From: Pseudomonas monteilii NBRC 103158 = DSM 14164
GTDB taxonomy: Bacteria > Pseudomonadota > Gammaproteobacteria > Pseudomonadales > Pseudomonadaceae
Assembly (NCBI RefSeq): GCF_000730605.1
Contig: NZ_BBIS01000010.1
Span: 124,001 to 188,000, forward strand
Direction: 5' to 3'
DNA length: 64,000 nt
In this document: positions 1-9,219 of the stretch, one piece after another
How the letters are laid out: each line of letters opens with the position of its first letter
Numbering within the stretch: position 1 is the first letter of the stretch
The notes under the pieces: generated by a model
Seen by the model: only the letters and a program-made list of their open reading frames with translations
The model's database searches: none
What the model was told of the DNA's origin: nothing
Made by a program: the position numbers and the translations under genes

Positions 1-693
1 ACGTCAGCAGATCACGGCTTAATAATCGGAGCGGGGAAGGGTTGTGTCAAGCGGAGGGGGGAAAGGGGGGAGAGATGGAGGGAGAAGTCCGGCTGGATCA
101 GCCCTTGAAAGGTGACCCAGCCGTGTTTGAAAAAAAAAGTTGAAGGAGCCACCTGTGTCGGAATCGTCGATCCCTGGGCATTGATCGTTTCGACTCTCAT
201 CACCTGGCCATTCTCGTGGCTTTGGCCAGCAAACATGAGGCACGCATCCGCGCACAAAAGGAGCCCGGCTTATCGCCGGCGGGCCACCGGCAAAGGAGAG
301 AGTACCCATTGGGTAGCCTCATGGACCTTCGACAAGTCCATCAGGCTACCCAAGGGGAAGGAAAGAGGAGGGGCCACATTACCAATGTGGCCCTTGGATC
401 AAAGAAGCACCGAACCTCTTGAAACTCTATGTGCCTGTGAACTCGATCATCACGAGTTAGACGGCTGCGCGACTAGAGAGAGCAGGGAGACACAGGGAGA
501 GCTTTCAACCAGATCCGCACGCCCTTCCCGGAGCTATAGCGTGCTTACGGTTTGGTGTTGAGGCGAACCACAACACCTGGGCGCTACTGATGACCGTCAG
601 TAGCCAGCGGGGTTGAACCAAAACTGATGTCATTATGGGTTGTACCATGGCCGGGATGCAAGGCTCGTAGGCGTTTTCGCGAGACGTCAACTG
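1..693. other. Non-coding stretch with a cluster of hairpins
   Basis: No convincing gene is seen downstream of pilM in this end of the window. The stretch holds five inverted repeats: 309-326/336-353 (18-base arms, one mismatch, 9-base loop), 371-380/384-393 (perfect 10-base arms, 3-base loop), 440-445/453-458, 554-560/571-577 and 583-590/597-604 (perfect 8-base arms). Open frames here are short, arginine- or proline-rich and match no family I know. The hairpins could be terminators of the pil operon, a small RNA, or recombination or transfer sites; the sequence does not decide. Confidence 0.5.
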
Positions 694-1134
694 TCAATAG
701 ACCGCAACGACTGCTCCCTCTGGGACGGGCGCTGGAACGGCTATGGCCATGTTACCCACCTTCGGTGAGAACAACTGGCCAGACCTCTTCACACCAACGG
801 TGGCGGACTCAGTGCGCTCGGTCAATGCGGCCGGCAGGCCGGCAGGAACCGTTCCCGCGATGTAGGTGTAGGACACACCACTCACGATGTATGTGGCGAT
901 CCCGCTTTGCTTGGTGTACCAGCCTGGAAGGTTCAGGGATGAGTCCGTCGGTGCTCCAGTAAACCCAGGGTTGGCCCGGGCATACTCTGCTGCGGCCGAG
1001 CGGTAGATCAACAGACTTCGGCTGAGGGCATCGATCGTGGCTTGCTCTGAAATGGTCTCGTCGGAAGACTGCATTTGAGAGCAGATACTCCCCGCTACGA
1101 TCAGAAGCGTCATAGCGATCCAGTAGACGTACAT
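694..1134 (-). CDS. pilM: PilM-like protein of type IVb conjugative pilus
   Basis: This is a 146-residue protein with an N-terminal hydrophobic segment (about residues 5-20, ending in a cysteine that could be a lipid or signal-cleavage site) and a periplasmic remainder. Length and position match PilM of the R64 and PAPI-1 thin-pilus operons; in PAPI-1-type elements pilM2 is the last pil gene, after pilV2, as here. Its exact function is not well established; it is a pilus assembly accessory. It is separated from pilV by an acetyltransferase gene that is not part of the usual operon. The family assignment rests mainly on size, topology and synteny. Confidence 0.7.
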   Translation of the reverse strand: MYVYWIAMTLLIVAGSICSQMQSSDETISEQATIDALSRSLLIYRSAAAEYARANPGFTGAPTDSSLNLPGWYTKQSGIATYIVSGVSYTYIAGTVPAGLPAALTERTESATVGVKRSGQLFSPKVGNMAIAVPAPVPEGAVVAVY

Positions 1135-1176
1135 GACGAGATCCTAATAAACAGTTTTATGGTTCAGTGTGGGTTT

Positions 1177-1923
1177 TTAATACGCCCTACGTTTTGCGAT
1201 TTTTAATTTCGAATATTTTGCTTGAGGTAATGAAGAATTATTTTCGATTGCATCGAGGAACTCCTCTGGATCGTTAAGAGGAAGGCTTCTAAGGTAGGTA
1301 AGATCAAGATTCCACCATTCACTTTTGAGTAGGCGCTGAATGGTTTCGGCACTGTGGCGGTATTTGATGATCTTTGCTGGATTCCCCCCGACTATTGCGT
1401 AGGGCGGTACATCACGGGTCACTAGGGCCCTTGTAGCAATAATTGCACCTGTGCCGACGTTTACTCCCTCTAACACTGTAGCGCCATGGCCGATCCAAAC
1501 GTCGTGTCCCACAGTAGCCCAAGATAGTTCAGGGGAGTAGGCTAATTCTCCAGCCTCGTATTGAAATGGATGCGTGCTCACCCAGTCTGTTGGGTGAGTG
1601 TGCTTCTCTTGCCCGAGCGTGCAGTCAGATCCGATAGAGCAAAAACGGCCAATTTCTGAGATCACAGACAATTTTGTTCCGCTTCGGATGTACGAGTGTG
1701 CACCAATCGACAATGAAGGGGGTTCTACCCGGATGTGTCCTAGGTTGACTCCCTCTTCAATGGTTGCACATGCCCGAGAGCTGAAGGTATTCGTACCCCC
1801 GGCTGCCTTTCCCCCCATTTTCCGGAAGACTTTCTTGAATTTTTTTTCCTTAAGTATCTTGAACATGTGTCTGATCGCATCACAAAAGTTGAGGACAATG
1901 TTAACAAGTCTACTGCTCTCCAA
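1177..1923 (-). CDS. CatB-like hexapeptide-repeat acetyltransferase
   Basis: This is a 248-residue left-handed beta-helix acetyltransferase of the xenobiotic/polysaccharide (XAT/CatB-like) type. Visible features are hexapeptide-type repeats from about residue 70 to 180 (IGAHSYI, IGRFCSIGSDC, VGHDVWIGHGATV), and the family-typical ending VPPYAIVGGNPAKIIKYR. The family moves an acetyl group from acetyl-CoA to a hydroxyl or amine on a sugar or drug. A second start at 1866 (MFKILKEKK) is possible. The gene lies inside the pil operon between pilV and pilM, is visibly richer in A+T than its neighbours, and is probably a later insertion. The substrate is unknown: pilus or surface sugar modification is as plausible as drug inactivation. 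Confidence 0.8.
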   Translation of the reverse strand: MESSRLVNIVLNFCDAIRHMFKILKEKKFKKVFRKMGGKAAGGTNTFSSRACATIEEGVNLGHIRVEPPSLSIGAHSYIRSGTKLSVISEIGRFCSIGSDCTLGQEKHTHPTDWVSTHPFQYEAGELAYSPELSWATVGHDVWIGHGATVLEGVNVGTGAIIATRALVTRDVPPYAIVGGNPAKIIKYRHSAETIQRLLKSEWWNLDLTYLRSLPLNDPEEFLDAIENNSSLPQAKYSKLKIAKRRAY

Positions 1924-2004
1924 AAAGCTTTTTTATCACATGGTGGGGTATTACCTTCGGGGCGGCAGTATAAGAACTCTTCGCCCAGCGATAGAGCAGC
2001 TGAG

Positions 2005-3183
2005 TCACCGGGTGCAGACACCGACGCCATAGTATCGGTCGGCAAAATAACTGCTGTTTTGGCCATATACCCCAGATGATGATTTAAGAGTATAACCGCT
2101 GGGGCATACCGGTACACAACTAAGCCAGTTGTTCATAACGCAGTTGACGACTAGGAAGTCGGCAGCCCCAGCTGATTTCCACGCACTGGATTGACAGGAT
2201 GGCGTTTGGCACTGGCAAGTGAGCGGTGCACCGAGAGTGGTTTTCGACTGAATGCCAATCTTCGGGCAAGCTTGCCCTTCAACAGCCGTGCTCTCAATGT
2301 CCAAGTATTCCCCAACTGTCACACGCCCGTCTGCCTGCAGTGTGCCGCCGCGGATTTTTCCGCCGGTTAGCAGGCCCTTGTCGTTGAGGACCCTGACCCA
2401 GTCAGTATCGGACTGGTAGATACCTCCGCCCCACTTCTCGTTCACCCAGCCGGTGTTGTTCTGGCTTCTGAACCAGCCGTCCTTACTGGTGATGTCGCTC
2501 GTCGCGGTGACTACGCGGGCATTGTTGATGTCGTTGCCACCCATATCGATCGCGGTGTTCATTCGGTTGTACTCAGGGTGGCCTGGTACAGCATTGCGGT
2601 AGAGGTAGTCGTTGGCTAGGTCGCCGTCGATCAAGAAGAGCGCGCTCGCAGTATGTCCCTGCCCTGGATTAATGCCGTAGTTGCTGAGGGCCACTTCCCA
2701 TCCACCACGCACGCCCTGGATGACTCCGGGCTTGAGTGACGATATGAAGCCGCCTGGCCCGCCAAGATGCTCAGCGATGCTCCGAATGCCGAGTTCCGGG
2801 ATGACCTGGCCACCGGTGGTCACCACAATGGCCTCGAGCTGGTTCGCGTTCAGCCGCCTGGCCAGGCCGACGATGGTCTGGCCGAAGCTATTGGTCGAGC
2901 TGAAGCCAGCCGGCAGATACTTGGTGTTTTGCATCATGTCTACGGTGACCTGGACAGGCGTAGTCGGGCCAGCATTGCTGAGCACCACGGAGTAGTTGTC
3001 CTTGAGGTACTTGGCAAAAGCGTCAGCGACAGTCCGCTGGTGTTCCGCAGCGATCCGGTAGTCCTGCTGGTTGCCGTAATTGAGCATCCACCAACCTGCG
3101 AGAGACAGCATGATGCTCATTACTATCAGGCCGAACAGGCCATCAATGGTAAAAAATCCAGCCTGCCCGCGTTTACTGGCCAT
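2005..3183 (-). CDS. pilV: PilV minor pilin/adhesin of type IVb pilus
   Basis: This 392-residue protein has a type IV prepilin leader: RGQAG^FFTID followed by a hydrophobic helix (about residues 10-35), with cleavage expected after the glycine. The long C-terminal domain contains many cysteines (CPKIG, CQCQTPSCQ, CVPVCPSG, CTR) and resembles the tip adhesin domain of R64-type PilV, which selects recipient cells. In R64 the C-terminus is switched by a shufflon; I see no repeated alternative C-terminal cassettes or recombinase gene here, so this copy looks fixed. It overlaps the end of pilT by 11 bases. Confidence 0.82.
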   Translation of the reverse strand: MASKRGQAGFFTIDGLFGLIVMSIMLSLAGWWMLNYGNQQDYRIAAEHQRTVADAFAKYLKDNYSVVLSNAGPTTPVQVTVDMMQNTKYLPAGFSSTNSFGQTIVGLARRLNANQLEAIVVTTGGQVIPELGIRSIAEHLGGPGGFISSLKPGVIQGVRGGWEVALSNYGINPGQGHTASALFLIDGDLANDYLYRNAVPGHPEYNRMNTAIDMGGNDINNARVVTATSDITSKDGWFRSQNNTGWVNEKWGGGIYQSDTDWVRVLNDKGLLTGGKIRGGTLQADGRVTVGEYLDIESTAVEGQACPKIGIQSKTTLGAPLTCQCQTPSCQSSAWKSAGAADFLVVNCVMNNWLSCVPVCPSGYTLKSSSGVYGQNSSYFADRYYGVGVCTR

Positions 3184-4117
3184 GCCAGAGACTCCTGTTC
3201 GATTGGGTGACGATGTCTTGCTCGATCATCTGAAGATGTCCGCTACGAATCTTCTCGCGGATGGACGGCGCGTCATCCAGGGCCAGTGACAGCGTTTGGA
3301 GTGTGAGTCGCGGCTGTCCGTGATCTGGACGGAGGAGGGTTTGGTGAATGACCACCGTCAGCCCCTGTGAGAGCACCTCCAGGGCATTCGGCATGATGGG
3401 CTCGGCAAGTACAGCCAGGCGTTGGATGGAACTTCCGATGCTGCCGCCGTGCCCAGTGGAGAAAATGAGATGGCCATTGATGGATGCCTTGATGACTTCA
3501 GCGGCAGTGGCCGTGTCTCGAACTTCACCGACCAGGATGAGGTCTGCGCGAGTTCGAAGAGCTCGTATCAGCGTTTCTGAATAGCCGCCTTGCATACGGG
3601 AAACCGGCAATTGGATGCAGCGACCAGAGCCATGTTCGCCTTGGAGGAGCGTTTCAGGCGGGTCTTCTACAGTCAGGCCCAGGCCTCCGCGTGTTGTCAG
3701 GCGTGCCTTGACCGCCGAGGCTGCACTACTGGTCTTGCCGGTGCCCATCTCACCAGCGAAGTACACCAGACCCCGGGTGTCCTCGGCGAGCAGGCACTCG
3801 TAAATATGGTCCGGTAACCCGAGATCTTCGAGGGGGATGATGGTTGCTCTTGACCGATTCAACACAAAAAACGGCTTAGTGAAGACGTCCAGGTTGTACG
3901 TCACTCGCAAGAGCACGCGATCCTCCAACACGAGGGCGAACTCAGGCTCACGTGTTGTCTCGTACTGATGCAGACACCGCGCCCTCAGTTCCTGGATCTC
4001 GGTCGACCACTCCGTAGGAGCGGCGGCCTTGCGGGGCTGACCTGCCAGCCCCTTCACATCGGCAAAATCATGGCCAAGATAGAGGTCCACGAACTCAGCA
4101 TCTGCAATCAAGCTCAC
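3173..4117 (-). CDS. pilT: PilT-type ATPase of conjugative pilus
   Basis: This is a secretion/twitching-type ATPase of about 314 residues. It shows Walker A AGEMGTGKT (about 121-129), an Asp-box region around LTVEDPPE, and Walker B LILVGEVRD. In PAPI-1-type operons this gene is called pilT2 and is thought to drive pilus retraction. The open frame runs upstream into pilS, but those residues (Arg/His-rich) are a shadow of pilS. I place the start at GTG 4117, 8 bases after AAGG, giving a first residue just before SLIADAEF. It lies 11 bases after pilS. Confidence 0.8.
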   Translation of the reverse strand: MSLIADAEFVDLYLGHDFADVKGLAGQPRKAAAPTEWSTEIQELRARCLHQYETTREPEFALVLEDRVLLRVTYNLDVFTKPFFVLNRSRATIIPLEDLGLPDHIYECLLAEDTRGLVYFAGEMGTGKTSSAASAVKARLTTRGGLGLTVEDPPETLLQGEHGSGRCIQLPVSRMQGGYSETLIRALRTRADLILVGEVRDTATAAEVIKASINGHLIFSTGHGGSIGSSIQRLAVLAEPIMPNALEVLSQGLTVVIHQTLLRPDHGQPRLTLQTLSLALDDAPSIREKIRSGHLQMIEQDIVTQSNRSLWHGQ

Positions 4118-4128
4118 GCTGGCAGCCT

Positions 4129-4644
4129 TCAGTAAGTAGTCCAGGAGATCGAGTTCATTTCGTTGGAGCAGCTTGTTGTAGCGGCGGCGGGAAGGACCTC
4201 GCCACTTGTTGCCGAGCCACCATTGATGGCGGTGGTGGTCTGCTTGTCCTTGGCGATCTTGGTGGTCAGCGTGATGCAAGCCGCTTTGGGGACGTTGCTC
4301 TCGGAGAGGGTGAAGGTCATGCCATTGCTCACAAGCGTGACGGCGCCGTTCCACTGGTTGGTCAGGGTGGTGCCCGAAACGCCCATTGAGCCGGTTCCGT
4401 CGATAGCGATCAGCGAAGGCACGAGATTAGTCCCCGATGTGCCATATCCAGAAGATCCCTTCAGCTTTTTGGCGTTGGTGATGATGGTGGTGATGTTGCT
4501 TTGCTCTACAGCGGCATCGGAGCTCCCCAGCATCTTGTAGCCGATCCAGGCGATGAAACCTAAGGCGATGGTAATGAGCATGATCCACATCACGCCGTCG
4601 ATGGACAGGAAGCCACGTTGGTTTTTTGGGGTAGAGAGTGTCAT
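4129..4644 (-). CDS. pilS: PilS major type IVb prepilin
   Basis: This is the 171-residue major pilin of the mating pilus. It has a short basic leader ending in RG^FLSID, a hydrophobic helix (about residues 11-35), then a globular domain with two cysteines in the C-terminal part, where pilins usually form a disulfide. Position +5 of the mature pilin is Asp rather than the usual Glu, the same as in PilV of this operon. Processing would need the prepilin peptidase encoded at 21,373-22,092. Confidence 0.85.
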   Translation of the reverse strand: MTLSTPKNQRGFLSIDGVMWIMLITIALGFIAWIGYKMLGSSDAAVEQSNITTIITNAKKLKGSSGYGTSGTNLVPSLIAIDGTGSMGVSGTTLTNQWNGAVTLVSNGMTFTLSESNVPKAACITLTTKIAKDKQTTTAINGGSATSGEVLPAAATTSCSNEMNSISWTTY

Positions 4645-4666
4645 TGGTTGCCTCTGGGCTGTGTGC

Positions 4667-5833
4667 TTAGTGTTGGATTGAGTCCATCAGGCCTATGGCC
4701 AGCTGGAAGATGCCGACCATCACGAAGATCATGAGCAGGCCCATGATTACTGCGGATAGGGCTGTAAGGGACTTCGAGACCGTTTCCACCCGCTTGAGCA
4801 TTTGCTCGAGCCAGCGATTGGCGAACCTCTCCATCGATGCGGCGAAACTTTGGCGTGTGGCCAAAACCTGCAGGAAATGAATGGCCATCGGATCCGGGAA
4901 CTGGTGCCCGGCTAATTTGAGTGCTGTACCGAAGTCTTTACCCGAGCTGACGCCGTAGTTGATTGCGTCGATCCTTTCTCGCAGCCATGGAGAGGCGCTC
5001 CGGCTGAGAATGGTGAGCGCACTAAGCTGGCCCACCCCGGCGCGGAGCATCACTGACATGTTCAGCAGGAAGATTGAGCCGTGCAGGACTTTGTAAATTG
5101 ACCAGGGGGGAATGCCTTCGAGTCGCATCCTGGTGGTCTGCAGTAGCAAGCTAAGCTGCGTTTTCCAAACCGGGCTGTTCGGTCGAACCTGCAGGCCGCA
5201 GAAATATGGGAGTGTCACGAACGAGACGACGACCAGGGTCAGCACGACTGCAACGATCAGAAGTCCGTAGTTCGTGACCACCTTGGAAATTACATAAAGC
5301 AGACTTGGGATGCCGGTCCACAGCTCTGGATCTTGCCGTTGAGCCATCGACGGTACCATCCAGGTGGCGATGACATACAGCAGCGCCCCCATGAGGCTCC
5401 ATGTAATCGATGGAAGCGCTACGACGGAAACCACCAGGCGAGAAATGCGTTGACGGGCCTCGATGAGCCGGACGCAGTCCCGGAAAGCCTCCACAAGGTT
5501 GCCGGTTTTTTCCCCGGTATCGACCAGGGAAGCCTCGTCATATGGCAAATGGCTCCTGCAGGCGTCGGCGAGAGATTTTCCTCCCCGCACGAGCATCGCC
5601 ACCTGGCCACAAATGACTGACACTGGATGCATCGTTTTACCGTCATTGCTGAACGCCTTGGCGACGGTCTCCAGTGCTTCTTCGATCGGGATACCGTCCT
5701 CCAGGACGCCCATCAGGCTCTCGTAGAACTGGATTCGCTCGTTCTTCCCAAACTGCTTTGCATAGAAGGTGACCGCCCAGCCCTGGGCGGCCTCCCGTAC
5801 CCCTGTCCAGAAGCCCTGAAGCAATTCAAACAT
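4667..5833 (-). CDS. pilR: PilR inner-membrane platform protein
   Basis: This 388-residue protein belongs to the GspF/PilC family. It has two copies of the helical T2SF domain (early motif GIPIEEALETVA; second copy near residues 260-330) and membrane helices at about residues 145-170, 185-215 and 355-380. It forms the inner-membrane platform that the PilQ ATPase works on to assemble PilS. It overlaps pilQ by 8 bases, indicating translational coupling. Confidence 0.87.
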   Translation of the reverse strand: MFELLQGFWTGVREAAQGWAVTFYAKQFGKNERIQFYESLMGVLEDGIPIEEALETVAKAFSNDGKTMHPVSVICGQVAMLVRGGKSLADACRSHLPYDEASLVDTGEKTGNLVEAFRDCVRLIEARQRISRLVVSVVALPSITWSLMGALLYVIATWMVPSMAQRQDPELWTGIPSLLYVISKVVTNYGLLIVAVVLTLVVVSFVTLPYFCGLQVRPNSPVWKTQLSLLLQTTRMRLEGIPPWSIYKVLHGSIFLLNMSVMLRAGVGQLSALTILSRSASPWLRERIDAINYGVSSGKDFGTALKLAGHQFPDPMAIHFLQVLATRQSFAASMERFANRWLEQMLKRVETVSKSLTALSAVIMGLLMIFVMVGIFQLAIGLMDSIQH

Positions 5834-7370
5834 CGGATTGCTCCATCAGCTGCCTGTCGAAGTCGAGCGGTCCAGCGAAGAGCTCGGCATCGCGTGGGTC
5901 TACTATCCCGCTGGTGACTTTCATGATCCCGTGGGCGATCTTGGTGATGCCGCCCATCTCATTGACCCAGTACCTTCGCGCAGCGCTTGCGCCGCGCTTG
6001 GTGAACGTATCCATGAGCTTGACGTTGGTCAGCAAGGTTTCGGCGATAACGGTGCGATCGACGACCCCAAGGTTCCTGCACTTGCTGCAACCTTCACCGA
6101 CCAGATTGACTTGGTCGACGATCTGCAGTTGCTTCAGCCGGGCGAAGAGATCCTTGCTGATGCCGTGGGTATGGTCACGCAGCGGGATCCGGCAGGCAGG
6201 GCAGAGCACCGGCACTAATGACTGGTTAGCGATCCCAGTGGTCAGCAGCGGATCGGTGACCAGGTAATCAGCCACGCCCATGTCAATCAGGCGCTGGATG
6301 GTGGCGATCACGTTGTTCGTGTGCAGGGTCGACCAGCTCTGGTGACCAGTCATGGCGCCGGTGTACGCCGCCTGGGCTGACGCCAGGTCGCGCAACTCAC
6401 CGTACATGAGGACATCTGGGTCAAGCCGTACGGCATTGGTAATACCGTCACCCCAAGTCTCGCCAGCGTAGATCGGTGACTGGTTAGCCTTGAGCGGATA
6501 CTCAGGGGGATGCTCGAGCGTCAGGATGTGCCTGGAACCACCAGTCTCGTCATACAGCGCGTTGAGGTTGACCTGCAGGGTCTTGGATTTGCCGGATCCT
6601 GTTGGGCCAGTAATCAGATTAAGTCCGTAAGGCAGGCTCCGCAGTCTTCTGAAGTGCTCGATCTGCTGAGGCAGGAAGCCGAGCTCTTCGAAGCTCTGCT
6701 TGGATGTATCGTCATACAGCAGACGCATCACCATCAGCGGGCCATCCACCAGCGGCCGAGTTGCAACCCGAGCGCCGTACAAGCCCAGTTGGTCGACGAA
6801 CTTACGGCTGACGCGTGCATCCTGAGCGATGTGGGGCTGGTAGTAATCGCCAGAAACATCGCACATGCTGTTGTACAGAGCAGCGCAGAATTCACGCCCT
6901 ACGTCGCTCTTTTCCTGGCGCACCTCCTGAAGGACCCCATACAGCCGATACTTGATCCGGGTGACATCGTGCGAAACGACGATGTGAACATCACTGGCGC
7001 CGCGCCGATGGGCGTCCCCCATGAACTCCACCACCTGGGCTTGGCGCTGGGTTTCGACAAGTGCCTTCATGCCCCTCGACGCCGAGGCTTGATACAGCGT
7101 CTTAATCTCAGTCATCGAGGCTGAGACCACTTCGTAGTCAATGCCTTTGTGCTCAAGCTGGTCCATGAATGCCATCACGTAGGGGTCACTGACGTGTTGG
7201 GGAGAGATGTACAGCTTCCCATCGGCGGTCATGGCCAGGACCTGGCGCAAGTCTTCCTTAATCGCATGAGGGCCGCCTGGGGCGGTCAGCACCGCCACTG
7301 GCAACGGCGCCAAAGTCAGTTCGGCAGGCTCAAGATCGATGGGCTCTGCGGATAGCTCGGTCATGGTCAA
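5826..7370 (-). CDS. pilQ: PilQ assembly ATPase (GspE/PulE type)
   Basis: This is the 514-residue hexameric ATPase that powers pilus extension. Features are Walker A GPTGSGKS (about 255-262), an Asp box (LTLEHPPEYP), a Walker B-type region (LMYGELRD), a His box (WSTLHTNN), and a C-terminal Cys-pair region (CPAC, CSKC) that probably binds a metal, as in GspE/PilB. In R64 this ATPase is also called PilQ; it must not be confused with the secretin PilQ of type IVa pili. It is followed by pilR with an overlap. Confidence 0.9.
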   Translation of the reverse strand: MTMTELSAEPIDLEPAELTLAPLPVAVLTAPGGPHAIKEDLRQVLAMTADGKLYISPQHVSDPYVMAFMDQLEHKGIDYEVVSASMTEIKTLYQASASRGMKALVETQRQAQVVEFMGDAHRRGASDVHIVVSHDVTRIKYRLYGVLQEVRQEKSDVGREFCAALYNSMCDVSGDYYQPHIAQDARVSRKFVDQLGLYGARVATRPLVDGPLMVMRLLYDDTSKQSFEELGFLPQQIEHFRRLRSLPYGLNLITGPTGSGKSKTLQVNLNALYDETGGSRHILTLEHPPEYPLKANQSPIYAGETWGDGITNAVRLDPDVLMYGELRDLASAQAAYTGAMTGHQSWSTLHTNNVIATIQRLIDMGVADYLVTDPLLTTGIANQSLVPVLCPACRIPLRDHTHGISKDLFARLKQLQIVDQVNLVGEGCSKCRNLGVVDRTVIAETLLTNVKLMDTFTKRGASAARRYWVNEMGGITKIAHGIMKVTSGIVDPRDAELFAGPLDFDRQLMEQSDV

Positions 7371-7376
7371 TACTCC

Positions 7377-7892
7377 TCAGGGTTGGCCGGGCAGGAGGCC
7401 GGGGAGGCTCTGTTGTGGCTGAGACACCACCCGGTTACCGAATCCAAGTGGGTATCGCTTTCCCTCCTTGCTCAGCACGACCCCATCGAGCGTGATTTGT
7501 TGGACCCGGAAACCGTTCGGCAGCTCGCTGCCAGGCTTGGCGTCAAGCTCGCTGCCGTCGCTGTAGATCAGGCTTGCCCGCAGTTTCTGTCCGGAGCCGC
7601 TGATTTCTTTCACCACCGGCAATGCCGATTGGCGCGGCCCTGGGGATGTAGCCGTCATGGCGGGAGTGAGCCCGACAGTAGGAAACTGCGTCACTGGCTG
7701 GGGGGTGCTAGGTAGTGTGCCGTTTGCCTCGAGCTCTGCCTTCGCGCGTTCGGCTTTTGCCTTGAACAAGATGGTTTCGCTCTGCACCTTGCCGAGCTCG
7801 CCGACGCTGATGGCTGAGAGATCTGTCGCTGTCTGTGCTCCGGCAATTGGCATCCAGAGCGTGAGCAGGATCAGGCTGAAGTTATTTCGCAT
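7377..7892 (-). CDS. pilP: PilP type IVb pilus biogenesis protein
   Basis: This is a 171-residue exported protein with an N-terminal signal peptide (about residues 1-19, ...PIAGA^QT), a helical, charge-rich segment around residues 25-55, and a C-terminal domain of PilP/GspC HR type (a stretch that resembles LDGVVLSKEGKRYPLGFG). Such proteins link the inner-membrane platform to the secretin. It overlaps pilO by 11 bases. Confidence 0.8.
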   Translation of the reverse strand: MRNNFSLILLTLWMPIAGAQTATDLSAISVGELGKVQSETILFKAKAERAKAELEANGTLPSTPQPVTQFPTVGLTPAMTATSPGPRQSALPVVKEISGSGQKLRASLIYSDGSELDAKPGSELPNGFRVQQITLDGVVLSKEGKRYPLGFGNRVVSQPQQSLPGLLPGQP

Positions 7893-9207
7893 ACAGGACT
7901 CCTGTGACTGACCAGATCAGGTGGTCGGCCTTGTATTCGGTCTTGATCTCCTGCAGGCGCAGCCCTTGGGTTGGAGCGCCATTGAAGGAGTCGTAGGGCA
8001 GCACGCCAGAGGTGTACGACAGCTGGTACTGCTGCCACTGGGGAGGCGGCGGCGGAGGTGGCGTGGGTTGACCTGGCAGAGCAGGTTCCTGAGGCGTAAC
8101 AACGGGGATCGGTTGCAACTGCGGTTCCTGGGAGAAACCGTGGAACCAACTGGTCAAATTCTCCAGAGCATCTCTGGCCTCAATGAGGGCGTCGTCACCG
8201 GCAGCATCAAGGGAAATGTCGAATTTCAGCAGCCCGGTCTTCCCCTGATTGATGAACTCCGGGCGGATAGAGAAGAGTTCTGCGACAGCCATCGTGAACT
8301 CGTGAGCGGTGCTGTTACCTGCGCGTTCGTAGGTCGCAATAACCTGTGAACTGTTGCACTTTGCCTCCATGAAGGGCCAGCCGCGGATACTCAGAGGCAA
8401 CCGGTTCATGAACCTGCTGCAGGCCTCAACGAAATCGGTGACCGAGGGCTGTTTCGCCCAGGGGTGCTCCAGCGCCTGGATGGGTTGTTCCGTGCCTGTT
8501 TGCCTCTGCAGCTCGGCCAGCTCCTCGAGGCGTTTCTTCTCCGCCTCGATGGCAGCTTGACGCGCGATCTCTGCCTGATGGGATTTCCATTGTGACCAGG
8601 CCAGTAGCCCTCCACCGATCAAGAGGGCCACCAGGAGCAACTGAGCCAGCTCAGGCTTGGACATACCGAACACGAGTGGACGCAGCCGGTATTCACGCTT
8701 GAGCCGGGACGGCTGGAGCAGCTCATCGATGTCGATGAGGTCGCCGCCCATGCCAAACTCGGTTGGTAAGAACTCTCGCTCAAACTGGATGCCGCGACTG
8801 CGTTGCTGCAACACCCGTTTACGGACTTCCGATGCCGTGGCAATCAGGTCGCAACCCGGGATGATCCTGCCCTCATGGACAGCGACGATGGCATAGCGAT
8901 CTTGATCGGCGTCGACGGCCCAGGCAGCAATCCATGAATCACCGAGCTGGCCAGCCAAGGTCGCAGCCAGCGAGTACATGCCTTTGTGAACGTCAGCGGA
9001 GCGGGAAACAAAGCCCGCCTGGATCATGAGCGACGTTCTTCGGATAGCCACGATGTCCAGGCCGTGCTCATGGCCATACTGACGGGCTTCCTTCATGTAG
9101 CTGGTCATGTTGCCCAGGGGCGTCCAGAGCATGCCAGTGACGAAGACACGCCCCCGGTGCTGGATGGTCTGCACCCGGCTCGAAGGTTTGTGTGTATCGG
9201 TGTTCAT
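7882..9207 (-). CDS. pilO: PilO type 4b pilus protein (PilO2)
   Basis: This inner-membrane protein has a cytoplasmic actin-like N-terminal half, one membrane helix near residues 185-205 (LLLVALLIGGGLLAW), a coiled-coil stretch after it (EIARQAAIEAEKKRLEELAE), and a periplasmic C-terminal domain with a proline run (near GQPTPPPPPP). It scaffolds the pilus assembly complex with PilP and PilR. I take the ATG at 9207; a GTG at 9219, directly after the pilN stop, is also possible. Confidence 0.82.
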   Translation of the reverse strand: MNTDTHKPSSRVQTIQHRGRVFVTGMLWTPLGNMTSYMKEARQYGHEHGLDIVAIRRTSLMIQAGFVSRSADVHKGMYSLAATLAGQLGDSWIAAWAVDADQDRYAIVAVHEGRIIPGCDLIATASEVRKRVLQQRSRGIQFEREFLPTEFGMGGDLIDIDELLQPSRLKREYRLRPLVFGMSKPELAQLLLVALLIGGGLLAWSQWKSHQAEIARQAAIEAEKKRLEELAELQRQTGTEQPIQALEHPWAKQPSVTDFVEACSRFMNRLPLSIRGWPFMEAKCNSSQVIATYERAGNSTAHEFTMAVAELFSIRPEFINQGKTGLLKFDISLDAAGDDALIEARDALENLTSWFHGFSQEPQLQPIPVVTPQEPALPGQPTPPPPPPPQWQQYQLSYTSGVLPYDSFNGAPTQGLRLQEIKTEYKADHLIWSVTGVLYAK

Positions 9208-9219
9208 GAGCGCCGCCAC

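Noticed and set aside
112..561. Open frame of 149 codons near the left edge
   Set aside because: It runs through several hairpins, has no ribosome site and gives low-quality, Arg/Ser-rich sequence with no known match.
2005..3183. pilV shufflon as in R64
   Set aside because: No inverted alternative C-terminal cassettes, repeated crossover sites or recombinase gene are seen beside pilV in the window.
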